Source of the DNA: Sphingomonas guangdongensis | Lineage (GTDB): Bacteria; Pseudomonadota; Alphaproteobacteria; Sphingomonadales; Sphingomonadaceae | Direction: 5' to 3' | Assembly: GCF_900199185.1 (NCBI RefSeq) | Contig: NZ_OBMI01000003.1 | Span: 620,001 to 684,000 of the forward strand | Length of the DNA stretch: 64,000 nucleotides | In this document: positions 36,986 through 45,250 of the stretch, piece by piece | Layout: every line of letters begins with the position of its first letter | How positions within the stretch are numbered: position 1 is the first letter of the stretch | Position numbers and translations under genes: made by a program | Notes under the pieces: generated by a model | The model's database searches: none | Told to the model about the DNA's origin: nothing | Seen by the model: only the letters and a program-made list of their open reading frames with translations

Positions 36986-37369
36986 TTATTCAGCCAAGCG
37001 TTCGATGATCGGACAATCAGGCCGATCATCGCCATGACAGGCTTGGGCGAGCCCGGTAAGCGAGCGGCGCATGGCGTCCAAGACGCGGACCTTGCGGCCC
37101 AGTTCGGCAGCGCGGGCTTCCGCCAGCGTCTTCACTTCCGCGCTCGACCGATCGCGATCCGACCACAGCCCCAGCAGCGTGCGGATTTCCTCGATCGGGA
37201 ACCCCAGGTCGCGCGCGTTGGCGATAAATCGCAGCCGATGAACGTCAGCGTCGGCGTAGTCCCGGTAGTTCCCGCGCCGTGGCGGCGCGGGCACCAAACC
37301 AATCTTTTCATAGTGGCGGATCATGCGTTGGGAGACGCCGCTGGCGTCCGACGCCGCTCCGATGTTCAC
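36986..37369 (-). CDS. cueR: Copper-responsive MerR-family regulator CueR
   Basis: 127 residues. A winged helix ([26 protein letters not shown]) and the CueR metal loop [12 protein letters not shown] with two cysteines seven residues apart. A Ser (RSSAEVK) stands at the dimer-helix place where divalent-metal sensors have Cys, which is the mark of a Cu+/Ag+ sensor. The ATG overlaps the copA stop (ATGA), so the regulator is the second gene of its own target operon. Confidence 0.9.
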   Translation of the reverse strand: MNIGAASDASGVSQRMIRHYEKIGLVPAPPRRGNYRDYADADVHRLRFIANARDLGFPIEEIRTLLGLWSDRDRSSAEVKTLAEARAAELGRKVRVLDAMRRSLTGLAQACHGDDRPDCPIIERLAE

Positions 37370-39840
37370 AGCTTTACCGCGTTGAGCCGCAGTGCGTTCA
37401 GGACCACGGTGAAGGACGAGAGCGCCATCGCTGCACCGGCCAGCATCGGCGACAGCAGGATACCGGCAACCGGGTAAAGCACGCCGGCCGCAACCGGCAC
37501 GCCGATTCCGTTGAACAAGAACGAGAAGAACAGGTTTTGGCGGATATTTCGCATCGTCGCGCGAGCGAGCTTGCGGGCGCGCACGATCGCCGAGAGATCG
37601 CCGCGCGTGAGCGTCATGCCGGCGCTTTCGATCGCCACGTCTGTTCCCGTTCCCATCGCCAAGCCGACATCCGCGGCGGCGAGCGCCGGGGCGTCGTTGA
37701 TCCCATCGCCCGCCATTGCGACCCTTGCGCCGCTCGCTTTCAGCTCGCCGATGATACGCGCCTTGTCTTCCGGCAGCAGATCGGCGCGCACGTCATCAAG
37801 ACCGCCCACGGCGCGCGCGACAGCATCGGCCGTCCCACGATTGTCGCCGGTGAGCATGACGACCCGCAGGCCCTCCTTGCGAAGCGCGGCAATAGCGTCG
37901 CGCGCCGATGCGCGCACCGGATCGGCGACTGCGAGCAGACCGGCGAGCGCCCCGTCGATCGCGACGAGGATGATGCCCGCGCCTTCGCCACGGTGACGAT
38001 CGGCCGCGGCGTCGACCGGCTTGAGATCAGCGCCGATCCGGCTCATTTGCACCGCATTGCCAATCACGACCGAGCGGCCGCCCACCGTGGCGCTGACACC
38101 CAGCCCGGTTTGCGAGGCAAAGTCCGCGACTGTGCCGAGCTGCAATCCTCGTTCTTTGGCGGCAACGACGATTGCGTGCGCGAGCGGATGTTCGGATTGG
38201 CCTTCGACGGCCGCGGCAAGCGCGAGCATGTCGTTCTCTCCGACCGCGCTGACCGTCTCGACCGCGATCAGCTTGGGCTTGCCTTCCGTGAGCGTACCCG
38301 TCTTGTCGATGACAAGGGTATCGACCTTTTCCAGCCCCTGTAAGGCTTCCGCGTTCTTCACCAGCACGCCGGCCTGAGCGCCGCGTCCCGTGCCGACCAT
38401 GATCGACATGGGCGTGGCGAGCCCGAGCGCGCACGGGCAGGCGATCACCAGCACTGCGATGGCGTTAAGCAGGGCATGGCCCATGCGCGGCTCAGGGCCG
38501 ACCAGCGACCAAGTGATGAAGGTCGCAATCGAGATCAGCACGACGAGCGGCACGAACCATCCTGAAACCCGATCGGCGACCGCCTGTATCGGGGCGCGGC
38601 TTCGCTGCGCTTCCGCGACCATGCGGACGATACGCGCGAGCATCGTGTCCGAACCAACCGCGCGGGCTTCCATCACCAGGCTGCCCGTCCCGTTGACGGT
38701 GCCCCCGGTAACGATCGCCTCGACTTCCTTGAGGACCGGCGCGGGTTCGCCGGTGAGCATGGCTTCGTCGACCGACGAACGACCCTCGACCACGACGCCA
38801 TCGACCGGGATGGCTTCACCGGGGCGGACCCGCAGCCGGTCACCGGTTGCCACGTCGGCAAGCCCGACTTCTTCTTCAGAACCGTCAGGCTGCAAGCGTC
38901 GCGCCGTCTTGGGGGCGAGATCCATGAGAGCGCGGATCGCGCGCCCTGTCGCCGCCCTAGCGCGCAGTTCGAGCACTTGCCCGAGCAGCACCAGTGTCAC
39001 CACGACGCCGGCCGCCTCGTAATAGACGGGAACCATGCTCCCATGCGTGCGGAAGGTCGCTGGGAAGATGCCCGGCGCGAGCGTCGCGACCACGCTATAG
39101 AGGAAGGCGGCACCTACGCCGATCGCGATCAGTGTGAACATATTGAGATGGCGGGTACGAAGCGATGTCCACCCCCGCTCGAAAAACGGCCAGCCCGCCC
39201 ACAGCACGATCGGCGCGGTGAGTGCGAGCTGGACCCAAGGCGAGGCCGCAGGGCTAACCACATGCAGGCCTAACATTTCCGCGAACATCGAGACGACGAG
39301 CAGCGGGATCGTGAGCGCGCCCGCCACCCACAGTCGGCGCGTGAAGTCGACCAGCTCAGGGTTGGGAGTATCGTCGAGCGACGGTTCTTCGGGTTCGAGC
39401 GCCATGCCGCAGATTGGGCAATTTCCCGGCCCTTCCTGGCGAATTTGCGGGTGCATCGGGCACGTCCACATCGCCCCCGGCGTCGCCATCGGCTCCGGTT
39501 TCGGCTTATCGCTCAGATAGGCGTCAGGATTGGCGACAAACTTGCTCCGGCACCCTGCGCTACAGAAATGATAGGCATGACCAGCGTGCTCGGCATGGTG
39601 TGTCGTTTTTGCGGGATCGACCGTCATGCCGCACACCGCGTCGATCACTGCTGCTGCGGCATCGTTGTCCTTACTGCCCGAGCAGCAGCCGCCCGCTTCG
39701 GTGTGATGATGTTCGTGCTCGATCTTTGCGGGAGCGGCCGAGCCGCCCCCGCAACAGGATGAGGGCGTGGAGACCGATTCAGGCGCAGGCTTCGAACAGC
39801 CGCAACGCCCGGCTTGGGAATGGTAATGAGGGTCGTTCAT
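37366..39840 (-). CDS. copA: Copper-exporting P1B-1 ATPase CopA
   Basis: 824 residues from the ATG at 39840. The N-terminus is unusual: a Cys/His-rich head ([26 protein letters not shown]), then a YHS domain (VCGMTVDP.. with FCSAGC), and a heavy-metal-binding domain ([15 protein letters not shown]), in place of ordinary HMA domains. The core has [10 protein letters not shown] in the sixth membrane segment, [11 protein letters not shown] and [13 protein letters not shown] and the C-terminal [18 protein letters not shown] (MxxSS) identify a Cu+ pump. It exports cytosolic Cu+. Preceded by a CueR-type promoter and coupled to cueR. Confidence 0.93.
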   Translation of the reverse strand: MNDPHYHSQAGRCGCSKPAPESVSTPSSCCGGGSAAPAKIEHEHHHTEAGGCCSGSKDNDAAAAVIDAVCGMTVDPAKTTHHAEHAGHAYHFCSAGCRSKFVANPDAYLSDKPKPEPMATPGAMWTCPMHPQIRQEGPGNCPICGMALEPEEPSLDDTPNPELVDFTRRLWVAGALTIPLLVVSMFAEMLGLHVVSPAASPWVQLALTAPIVLWAGWPFFERGWTSLRTRHLNMFTLIAIGVGAAFLYSVVATLAPGIFPATFRTHGSMVPVYYEAAGVVVTLVLLGQVLELRARAATGRAIRALMDLAPKTARRLQPDGSEEEVGLADVATGDRLRVRPGEAIPVDGVVVEGRSSVDEAMLTGEPAPVLKEVEAIVTGGTVNGTGSLVMEARAVGSDTMLARIVRMVAEAQRSRAPIQAVADRVSGWFVPLVVLISIATFITWSLVGPEPRMGHALLNAIAVLVIACPCALGLATPMSIMVGTGRGAQAGVLVKNAEALQGLEKVDTLVIDKTGTLTEGKPKLIAVETVSAVGENDMLALAAAVEGQSEHPLAHAIVVAAKERGLQLGTVADFASQTGLGVSATVGGRSVVIGNAVQMSRIGADLKPVDAAADRHRGEGAGIILVAIDGALAGLLAVADPVRASARDAIAALRKEGLRVVMLTGDNRGTADAVARAVGGLDDVRADLLPEDKARIIGELKASGARVAMAGDGINDAPALAAADVGLAMGTGTDVAIESAGMTLTRGDLSAIVRARKLARATMRNIRQNLFFSFLFNGIGVPVAAGVLYPVAGILLSPMLAGAAMALSSFTVVLNALRLNAVKL

Positions 39841-39864
39841 GGCAAGACTCCTTCGACCCGAGAG

Positions 39865-39895
39865 CATGTAGGGTATGACACCGTGTTAGGGTCAA
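39865..39895 (-). promoter_or_regulatory. CueR-type promoter of copA-cueR
   Basis: On the minus strand TTGACC is followed by a 19-bp spacer and TACATG. The spacer contains the dyad ACACGGTGT. The 19-bp spacing is expected for a CueR-activated promoter; the -10 box is a weak match. Confidence 0.6.
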
Positions 39896-40054
39896 GGCCC
39901 TGTCGGCACCGCTGGCGTGTATGTTGAATCTACGCGCGGGAGCGGCGTTGCCCTCATATTGCGGGGGCCAGCTCTACACCCTCGACGCCATAAGGGCCGC
40001 AGCTTAGGTCTATTACTAGCTCGCCAAACGCGGGCCGGGGGCAATCGGGGACAT

Positions 40055-41368
40055 ATGGCAGCGCAGATCGACAGTCTTTCTACTGGCACCGACCATGACG
40101 GCCTGGTGCGCCGCTTAATTGCCCGCTGGCGTGACGATCAGGGCGCGACCTATCGGAGCTGGTTTCTTTGGGACGAGCGGTTGAAGAACTTCCGATCAAT
40201 CCGGCGCGGCATCACCCAGGTTGTCGGCGAGATCGAGCGCGGCACGTTCGGCGTCGCCTACCGCGGATCGTCGCTCGAAACCGTCGTCCATTCCGTCGCC
40301 GAGCAGCGGCAAATCTTCAAGGGCGCGGACCATGCGTTCCTCTGGAAGCCGAAGCTCCGCATCCCCGACATTTACGAGAGCCCCGACAATCAGCGCGCGT
40401 TCGGCCGCTTGCTCGACGCCTGTTCCTGTTGCGACACGGCCGAGGAGATCATCAGCCATATCCACGCGATCGACCGTTTGAAGATCAAGGGGCTGGGTCC
40501 GGCGGTCGCCAACCTCCTCTACTTCCTTCACCCGACGCTGGTGCCGCCCTTCAACACCGCAATCGTTAAGGGCTACAACGCGCTGACGGGGGCGAATGTG
40601 AAGCTCGGGAGCTGGGAGCATTTTCTGGCGATGCGGACCGGCATCCTCGATCTCAACGACCGCTTCCGCGAGCTGCTATCGAATGATTTAGGCGCGATCG
40701 GCGGTCTGTTGTTCGACATCGGCTCCGATCGCTATCCGGCTCCGCCCCTCGACGTGAGCGGCGCGACGCTGGCGAGCTGGGGGCAGCGGCTTGAGGCGGC
40801 GCGCGAGGAAGCGCGCACGCTCAGCAAGGCCGCTCAGCGCGAGGGCGAGAACGAGCGCACCCATACCGAAATCCAGGCATGGCTTCGCGATCTAGGGTTG
40901 GCGCTCGGCTATGACGTATGGATCGCCGCGAACGACCGCAGCCGCGCCTTCGACGGATCACCCTTGGGCGCAGGATGCCTTGAGCGCCTGCCCGACACGA
41001 TCGCGACGTCGAAGGGCGCTGACTCGATCCGGCTGATCGACGTGCTGTGGCTTGAGAAGGCCGGCGATCATGTCGCCGCGGCGTTCGAGGTGGAGCATTC
41101 GACCTCGATCTATTCGGGCATCGTCAGGATGCTCGACCTGGCCTTGAGCGGTGGCGACCTTCACGCGACCGCGGGGCTGTTCCTTGTCGCGCCCGACGCG
41201 CGCGAGACGGACGTTCGCGCGCAGTTGCAGCGGCCCGCGTTCAGCCGCGTAGCCGACCTCGACATATCCTACCTGCCCTATGGCGAGCTGGAGAAGAACC
41301 GGGAGGCCATCGCGCGGTTCGGATCGGGACTGAAAGCGATCAAGGCCGTTTCCAGCAAGCTCGCCTAG
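40055..41368 (+). CDS. Putative restriction-like nuclease (HhH plus PD-(D/E)XK-like domain)
   Basis: 437 residues from the ATG at 40055; the 46 codons upstream are in frame but low-grade. The N-terminal half contains a helix-hairpin-helix-like stretch (IDRLKIKGLGPAVANLLYFLHP, about residues 140-165), common in DNA-binding proteins. The C-terminal half has an Asp (RLIDVLWLEK) followed by a strand with AFEVEHSTSIYSGIVRMLDL. This resembles restriction-like folds, with Glu-Val-Glu where Glu-x-Lys is usual. No methylase gene is adjacent. It could be a defence nuclease or a repair protein. The fold call is tentative. Confidence 0.55.
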   Translation: MAAQIDSLSTGTDHDGLVRRLIARWRDDQGATYRSWFLWDERLKNFRSIRRGITQVVGEIERGTFGVAYRGSSLETVVHSVAEQRQIFKGADHAFLWKPKLRIPDIYESPDNQRAFGRLLDACSCCDTAEEIISHIHAIDRLKIKGLGPAVANLLYFLHPTLVPPFNTAIVKGYNALTGANVKLGSWEHFLAMRTGILDLNDRFRELLSNDLGAIGGLLFDIGSDRYPAPPLDVSGATLASWGQRLEAAREEARTLSKAAQREGENERTHTEIQAWLRDLGLALGYDVWIAANDRSRAFDGSPLGAGCLERLPDTIATSKGADSIRLIDVLWLEKAGDHVAAAFEVEHSTSIYSGIVRMLDLALSGGDLHATAGLFLVAPDARETDVRAQLQRPAFSRVADLDISYLPYGELEKNREAIARFGSGLKAIKAVSSKLA

Positions 41369-41380
41369 CCCGCTCCGCGC

Positions 41381-41407
41381 AAGGGATGATCCGGAGAGCC
41401 GCGTATC
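41381..41407 (+). promoter_or_regulatory. ECF-type promoter P1 (DUF4396 gene)
   Basis: AAGGGAT at 41381-41387, a 14-bp spacer, then CGTATC at 41402-41407. Same layout as the five other sites in this block. A GTG start with an AGAGGAG ribosome-binding site follows 25 bases on. Confidence 0.75.
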
Positions 41408-41432
41408 CTCTAGCATGTAGAGGAGTGCTGCC

Positions 41433-42317
41433 GTGACGATGCCATCCCCGGCCCCCTGGCTCGACGCCGTGCTGATCGGGTGGTTCGTGCTGACCGCCCT
41501 TTCGGTCGCTTACGTCGCGTGGGATGCCTTCACCCGCAACCCCGAGCTGCGCGTGATGAAATGGGGGTGGCTGTTGGTCACGCTCTATGGTGGCCCGATC
41601 ATGGCCGCGGCCTATGTCCTGTCCTGCCAGGAGCCGGCGAACGAGCGGCACGAGGATTTCGTTCGACCGCTCTGGAAGCAGGCGTTCGGCTCGGCCATCC
41701 ATTGCATGGCGGGCGATGCAACCGGCGTCATCGCCGCAGCCGCGATCACCACGGCGCTCGGCCTGCCGATGTGGCAGGACGTGATCGCGGAATATGTGTT
41801 CGGCTTCGCGTTCGGACTGCTGATTTTCCAGGCGCTTTTCATGCGCGACATGGCGGGCGGTTCCTATTGGGGCGCGCTTCGCATGTCGTTCATCCCCGAA
41901 TGGCTGTCGATGAATGCCGTCATGGCCGGCATGATCCCGACGATGGTGGTGTTGATGAGCCGCGACATGGCCGCGATGCACGCCAGCTCGCTCCGCTTTT
42001 GGGGCGTCATGTCGCTGGCGACACTCGTCGGGTTCGCAGTCGCCTATCCGATCAACCTTTGGCTGGTTGGCGTGCGCTTGAAGCACGGCATGGGCACGGT
42101 GCGCGCGCTGGGGCATGGCGGACACGAAGTCGGCGCGGACCGGCAATCGGCCACGCCGATGCCGGACATGGGACACGACGCAATGGCAGGGATGAGCGGC
42201 ATGGCGGCCGGCGCGCGCGTGACCGGACCTCAGATCGCCGCGATGACAGTGTTGACGCTCATCATGCTTGGCGCGGGCATCATCGTTGCGACGCTGTTCG
42301 GTCGGTGGGCCATGTAA
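41433..42317 (+). CDS. DUF4396 membrane protein
   Basis: 294 residues from the GTG at 41433, best placed for the AGAGGAG at 41419-41425; an ATG two codons on is the alternative. The DUF4396 core holds FGSAIHCMAGDATGVIAAAAIT and EYVFGFAFGLLIFQALFMRDMAGG. Six or seven membrane segments, and a Met/His-rich loop (MPDMGHDAMAGMSGMA) between the last two. The family often neighbours copper genes; it may bind or move copper in the inner membrane. Function is not established. Driven by ECF promoter P1. Confidence 0.85.
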   Translation: MTMPSPAPWLDAVLIGWFVLTALSVAYVAWDAFTRNPELRVMKWGWLLVTLYGGPIMAAAYVLSCQEPANERHEDFVRPLWKQAFGSAIHCMAGDATGVIAAAAITTALGLPMWQDVIAEYVFGFAFGLLIFQALFMRDMAGGSYWGALRMSFIPEWLSMNAVMAGMIPTMVVLMSRDMAAMHASSLRFWGVMSLATLVGFAVAYPINLWLVGVRLKHGMGTVRALGHGGHEVGADRQSATPMPDMGHDAMAGMSGMAAGARVTGPQIAAMTVLTLIMLGAGIIVATLFGRWAM

Positions 42318-42344
42318 CTTGCCGCGAACGACGGAGATCGCGGC

Positions 42345-42371
42345 AAGGGGTGATCGCGCGGCGCGCGTATC
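42345..42371 (+). promoter_or_regulatory. ECF-type promoter P2 (Cys-rich copper-storage-like gene)
   Basis: AAGGGGT at 42345-42351, a 14-bp spacer, then CGTATC at 42366-42371. It lies 35 bases upstream of the ATG at 42407. Confidence 0.75.
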
Positions 42372-42406
42372 TAGGAACAGGCGGGGGCTCATACGGAGAT
42401 AATGCG

Positions 42407-42739
42407 ATGCACCAGATCGACCCCGGCATGAAGGCGTGCATGGACGCCTGCCACGAATGCCATGTGACCTGTCTTCACATGGCGATGAACCATTGCCTCG
42501 AAATGGGCGGCCAGCACGCCGCGCCCGAGCATATGAAGATCATGGCCGACTGCGCGCAAATTTGCGCGGTTGCGATCGACTTCATGGCGCGCAAGTCCGC
42601 CCACCATCAGCATATCTGCCGCGAGTGTGCCGAGATCTGCCGGGCTTGCGCAGCGAGCTGCGAGGCCCTGGGCGGCATGGAGGATTGCGTGGCAGCGTGC
42701 CGGAAGTGCGCCGATTCCTGCGATCGGATGGCGGCATAG
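42407..42739 (+). CDS. Four-helix-bundle copper-binding protein (Csp/DUF326)
   Basis: 110 residues, ATG with a GGAGAT ribosome-binding site. About 15 cysteines in CxxxC-type spacing on helices (CMDACHECHVTCLH, CAQICAV, CRECAEICRACAASC, CVAACRKCADSC), interleaved with His and Met. This is the copper-storage-protein pattern, in which a four-helix bundle lines its core with Cys thiolates that hold many Cu+ ions. No signal peptide, so it is the cytosolic type. Ends in a strong terminator hairpin. Confidence 0.9.
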   Translation: MHQIDPGMKACMDACHECHVTCLHMAMNHCLEMGGQHAAPEHMKIMADCAQICAVAIDFMARKSAHHQHICRECAEICRACAASCEALGGMEDCVAACRKCADSCDRMAA

Positions 42740-42746
42740 CGGGGCT

Positions 42747-42772
42747 TGCGCGGGCGGTCGCCCGCCCGCGCA
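42747..42772. terminator. Bidirectional GC-rich terminator
   Basis: TGCGCGGGCGG and its reverse complement CCGCCCGCGCA form an 11-bp stem around a 4-base loop. Placed between two converging genes (csp on plus, fliQ on minus). Confidence 0.75.
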
Positions 42773-42784
42773 GCTATCTGCATA

Positions 42785-43054
42785 TCAACGGCCCATGCTC
42801 GCGATCACAGCGAACAGCTCGGCCGTGAACTTGGTCAGGAGCTCGGTCGCTGCGCTCCCGAAAATCACCAAACATACGCCTAGCGCGATCAGCTTAGGCA
42901 CGAAGCTCAGCGTCTGTTCGCTAATCGACGTCGCCGCCTGGATGATGCTGATTATCAGCCCGACGATCATCATCGGCACGAGCAGCACCACGCAGATCAG
43001 GCCGGCCACGGCCAGCATCCTCCCCGTCTCGTCGAGCAGGATCGACTGATCCAT
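42785..43054 (-). CDS. fliQ: Orphan flagellar export protein FliQ
   Basis: 89 residues, the exact FliQ length. Two membrane hairpins and the family core VGLIISIIQAATSISEQTLSFVPKLIALGVCL are present. FliQ is one of the three proteins (FliP/FliQ/FliR) of the flagellar export gate and normally sits with them. No fliP or fliR is in the window; neighbours are copD and the copper-storage gene. A hairpin (43074-43101) separates it from copD upstream, so it may have its own promoter. Intact and not obviously decayed. Confidence 0.93.
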   Translation of the reverse strand: MDQSILLDETGRMLAVAGLICVVLLVPMMIVGLIISIIQAATSISEQTLSFVPKLIALGVCLVIFGSAATELLTKFTAELFAVIASMGR

Positions 43055-43073
43055 CAGGCGCGGCCCCGTGAAC

Positions 43074-43101
43074 GGCCGGGGACCGCGAGGGCTCCCCGGC
43101 C
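43074..43101. terminator. Hairpin between copD and fliQ
   Basis: GGCCGGGGA at 43074-43082 pairs with TCCCCGGCC at 43093-43101. It could end the copCD message or attenuate reading into fliQ; no T run is visible. Confidence 0.55.
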
Positions 43102-43106
43102 GCGCA

Positions 43107-44033
43107 TCACATCGCCGATGCAGGCGGCGCGAGCGTCCCGAGCCAGGCGATCAGCCCGAGAACCGCGATGACACAGGCGGTTTCGATCGCCAGACTTGTC
43201 CGCAGCGCGCCGAGGGCGCCCTTGTGATCGTCCGCTGCGATCGACCGCTCGAATGCCGGCGTGAGCCGGAAGCGGTTGAGCGAGGCGAGCCCTAGCATGG
43301 CGACGAACAGCGCCAGCTTTGCGATCAGGAGCTGACCATAGAGCGTCGCAGGAAGCGTGGCGAGGTTGCCGATCCCGACCAGCATCCAGCCGTTGACCAG
43401 GCCGGTGACGAGGATCGTGCCGACCACAACCGTCCCGATCGCGCCGAACCCGTGCAGCGCGCGGTGCGTCAGCCCCAGATGCGCCGCGTCTACGCGCGCC
43501 GCGGGTCGGGAGACGAGCAGGAGCAGCCCCAGTAGTGCGCCAACCCAAGCGCCCGAGGCGATCAGATGGAGAATGTCGACGATGAGGTGGACCCAGCCCA
43601 TCACGGCTTCGTCCATCGCGCCGTGTCCGGTCCACGCCAGCGTTGCGAGTGCCACGGCCGAGCAGAGCGCGACGATGCTCAGCCAGATGCCGCGCCCGCC
43701 CGCGACCAGCGCTGCCAGCGCCGCGAGGGCCACCATGACCATGCGCAGCTTCCATGCTGCTCCGATCGCAGAGCCGGTGAGCAGCGCGCCGACTGCTTCA
43801 CGGTCGATCGGCCAGGCCGGCGTTCCGGCCATTGAGGAGGCCATCAGCACGACCCAGGCGCCTGAAAACAACAGGCTCAGGCCAGCGCTGGCGATGAACC
43901 AGGGACGCAGCGCGAGCGCGTCGCCGCGCTCGCGCGCCCGCAGCCCATAAAGGCTGAATGCGGCAAGGCCGAACAGCGCAGCCAGCGTCACGTAGAGCGC
44001 GAAGCGGACGCCGATAAGCGACCAGTCCCCCAT
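43107..44033 (-). CDS. copD: Copper resistance protein CopD
   Basis: 308 residues with eight membrane segments, the CopD family plan. It includes conserved WTGHGAM, a histidine in ILHLIASGAWVGALLGL (segment 4-5) and NRFRLTPAF near the C-terminus. CopD is an inner-membrane protein that works with periplasmic CopC to move copper, usually inward to supply cuproenzymes. The start lies 4 bases from the end of copC, so the two are one message from ECF promoter P6. Confidence 0.9.
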   Translation of the reverse strand: MGDWSLIGVRFALYVTLAALFGLAAFSLYGLRARERGDALALRPWFIASAGLSLLFSGAWVVLMASSMAGTPAWPIDREAVGALLTGSAIGAAWKLRMVMVALAALAALVAGGRGIWLSIVALCSAVALATLAWTGHGAMDEAVMGWVHLIVDILHLIASGAWVGALLGLLLLVSRPAARVDAAHLGLTHRALHGFGAIGTVVVGTILVTGLVNGWMLVGIGNLATLPATLYGQLLIAKLALFVAMLGLASLNRFRLTPAFERSIAADDHKGALGALRTSLAIETACVIAVLGLIAWLGTLAPPASAM

Positions 44034-44037
44034 CGCC

Positions 44038-44406
44038 TCACTTCACCGCGAAGACGTAGGTTCCTGCGACCTTGTGGGTGTCGGTCGAGACGACATTCCA
44101 CGCGACGCTATACCGACCCGATGGGAGCGGCGATTTCGGGGTGATGACGAGGGTCCGGCCATCGGACGAGAGCGCGGAGGCGCTGGCCATCTTCATGGCT
44201 GCCATGCCGGGCATCGCTGCCATCGTGAGATCGGCCTTGGAGAAGGCTGGCATCAGCTTCTCGCTGAAATGAAGTTCGATACGAGCGGGCTTCGCGACCG
44301 TCGCATTGGCGGCCGGCGATGCCGACACCAGCTTAGGATGGGCGTTCGCCGTTCCGGCGAACATGACGAGAGCGGCAGCAGCAGTCAGAACGGATAGGCG
44401 GCGCAT
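44038..44406 (-). CDS. copC: Periplasmic copper-binding protein CopC
   Basis: 122 residues from the ATG at 44406, with AAAGG upstream. An ATG at 44442 is ruled out if promoter P6 is right, because that codon lies in its CGTAAT box. The signal peptide ends at NAHPK, so the mature protein begins with His, the N-terminal copper ligand of CopC. A beta-sandwich core (ARIELHFSEKLMPAFSKADLTM) and a Met-rich loop (MAAMPGMAAMKM) follow, then the conserved WNVVSTDTHKVAGTYVF end with a His. Confidence 0.92.
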   Translation of the reverse strand: MRRLSVLTAAAALVMFAGTANAHPKLVSASPAANATVAKPARIELHFSEKLMPAFSKADLTMAAMPGMAAMKMASASALSSDGRTLVITPKSPLPSGRYSVAWNVVSTDTHKVAGTYVFAVK

Positions 44407-44440
44407 AGGGGGCCTTTCGACAGGAGGGTTCCTGTCCTTC

Positions 44441-44467
44441 ATTACGCGCCCCGATCGACCACCCCTC
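44441..44467 (-). promoter_or_regulatory. ECF-type promoter P6 (copC-copD)
   Basis: On the minus strand: GAGGGGT (44467-44461), 14-bp spacer, CGTAAT (44446-44441). It is back to back with P4, whose first box starts 13 bases away, so one regulator could fire both directions. Confidence 0.75.
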
Positions 44468-44479
44468 ACGGATGGATTT

Positions 44480-44506
44480 GAGGGATGGGCGCGTCGCTTG
44501 CGTAAT
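44480..44506 (+). promoter_or_regulatory. ECF-type promoter P4 (regulatory operon)
   Basis: GAGGGAT at 44480-44486, 14-bp spacer, CGTAAT at 44501-44506. It drives the Y-X-H operon, including the sigma factor itself, which would give positive autoregulation. Confidence 0.75.
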
Positions 44507-44533
44507 CCATGCTAGAGGGGTGGAGTGAACGAC

Positions 44534-44803
44534 ATGGACCTCGACGCAGTATTGATGAGGCTGGCGCAAGCACCCGTGCCCGCGAGCCTTGATGGCATGG
44601 AAGATCGCGTGCTGGCGCGGGTCGCCGCACGTCCAGCGGCGCGCGCCGGCTTAGGCGTTGGGGCAATGACGATCGCTGCAGCGCTCGTCATGGGCATCTT
44701 CGGTGCCGGTGTGCCCGCGAAGGAAGCCAGCGCGGCTTCGCTATCGCCCTTGGGGCCGGTGTCGCCGCTCGCGCCCTCCACGCTGCTCGTCGGCGTGCAA
44801 TGA
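44534..44803 (+). CDS. CnrY-like anti-sigma factor
   Basis: 89 residues from the ATG at 44534, with GGAG nine bases before; a GTG at 44525 is possible. A cytosolic part of about 40 residues (LDAVLMRLAQAPVPASLDGMEDRVLARVAAR) leads to one membrane segment (GVGAMTIAAALVMGIFGAG) and a short periplasmic tail. The size, topology and first place in a Y-X-H operon match CnrY, the small anti-sigma factor that holds CnrH through its cytosolic head. Direct sequence similarity to CnrY is weak; the call rests on layout. The stop overlaps the next gene (ATGA). Confidence 0.65.
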   Translation: MDLDAVLMRLAQAPVPASLDGMEDRVLARVAARPAARAGLGVGAMTIAAALVMGIFGAGVPAKEASAASLSPLGPVSPLAPSTLLVGVQ

Positions 44804-45240
44804 GCGGCCGCATCCGCCTTCTGCTTGGCATTGTCGCGTGCTTCATCGCCGCGATCATCGGTGTGTTCGTGGGGCGGGCGCTACTTCCGCCACGTGCCCA
44901 GCCCGGCTCGGAGCTGCACGACGTGCTGCATCATAAGCTGGCGCTGGACGCCAACCAGGAAGCGCGACTTGAAGTGCTGGAGCAGCGTTTCGCCGTGCAG
45001 CGGCGCGCATTCGAGCTGGAATTGCGGGCGAACAATGCCCGGCTCGCTGAAGCGATCGAGGCCGAGCATGGCAACGGGCCGCGCGTCGCCGCAGCGGTCG
45101 ACCAGAGCCACGCCGTCATGGGCGAGCTCCAGAAAGCGACGCTGGCGCACATCTTCGCCATGCGCCAGCTCTTGCGGCCCAATCAGACCGGCCAGTTCGA
45201 TCAGGCCGTGGTGAAGGCGCTCACCGACGACGCACGTTGA
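44800..45240 (+). CDS. Periplasmic heavy-metal sensor, CnrX-like
   Basis: 146 residues: a membrane anchor at about residues 7-30, then a helical periplasmic hairpin domain (Metal_resist type). The residues that bind Ni/Co in CnrX (His42, His46, Glu63, His119, Met123) have exact counterparts here at His40, His44, Glu61, His117 and Met121, all shifted by two. The full CnrX metal site is therefore kept, although the gene lies in a copper cluster. Overlaps the anti-sigma gene (ATGA) and precedes the sigma gene, the CnrY-X-H order. Confidence 0.88.
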   Translation: MSGRIRLLLGIVACFIAAIIGVFVGRALLPPRAQPGSELHDVLHHKLALDANQEARLEVLEQRFAVQRRAFELELRANNARLAEAIEAEHGNGPRVAAAVDQSHAVMGELQKATLAHIFAMRQLLRPNQTGQFDQAVVKALTDDAR

Positions 45241-45250
45241 GGTTCGGCGC

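Noticed and set aside
36351..37037. A 228-codon open frame on the plus strand covering the DUF6118 remnant and the end of cueR.
   Set aside because: Only its first ten codons match the DUF6118 family; after the frame change it is a shadow rich in Arg and Gly.
39917..40054. N-terminal extension of the restriction-like protein by 46 codons.
   Set aside because: The extension has a random Arg/Gly/Leu composition, no ribosome-binding site, and overlaps the likely control region of copA. The ATG at 40055 fits better.
44407..44442. A longer CopC reading from the ATG at 44442.
   Set aside because: That ATG lies in the CGTAAT box of promoter P6, and the extra residues are not part of a signal peptide. 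The ATG at 44406 has a ribosome-binding site and gives a normal CopC.
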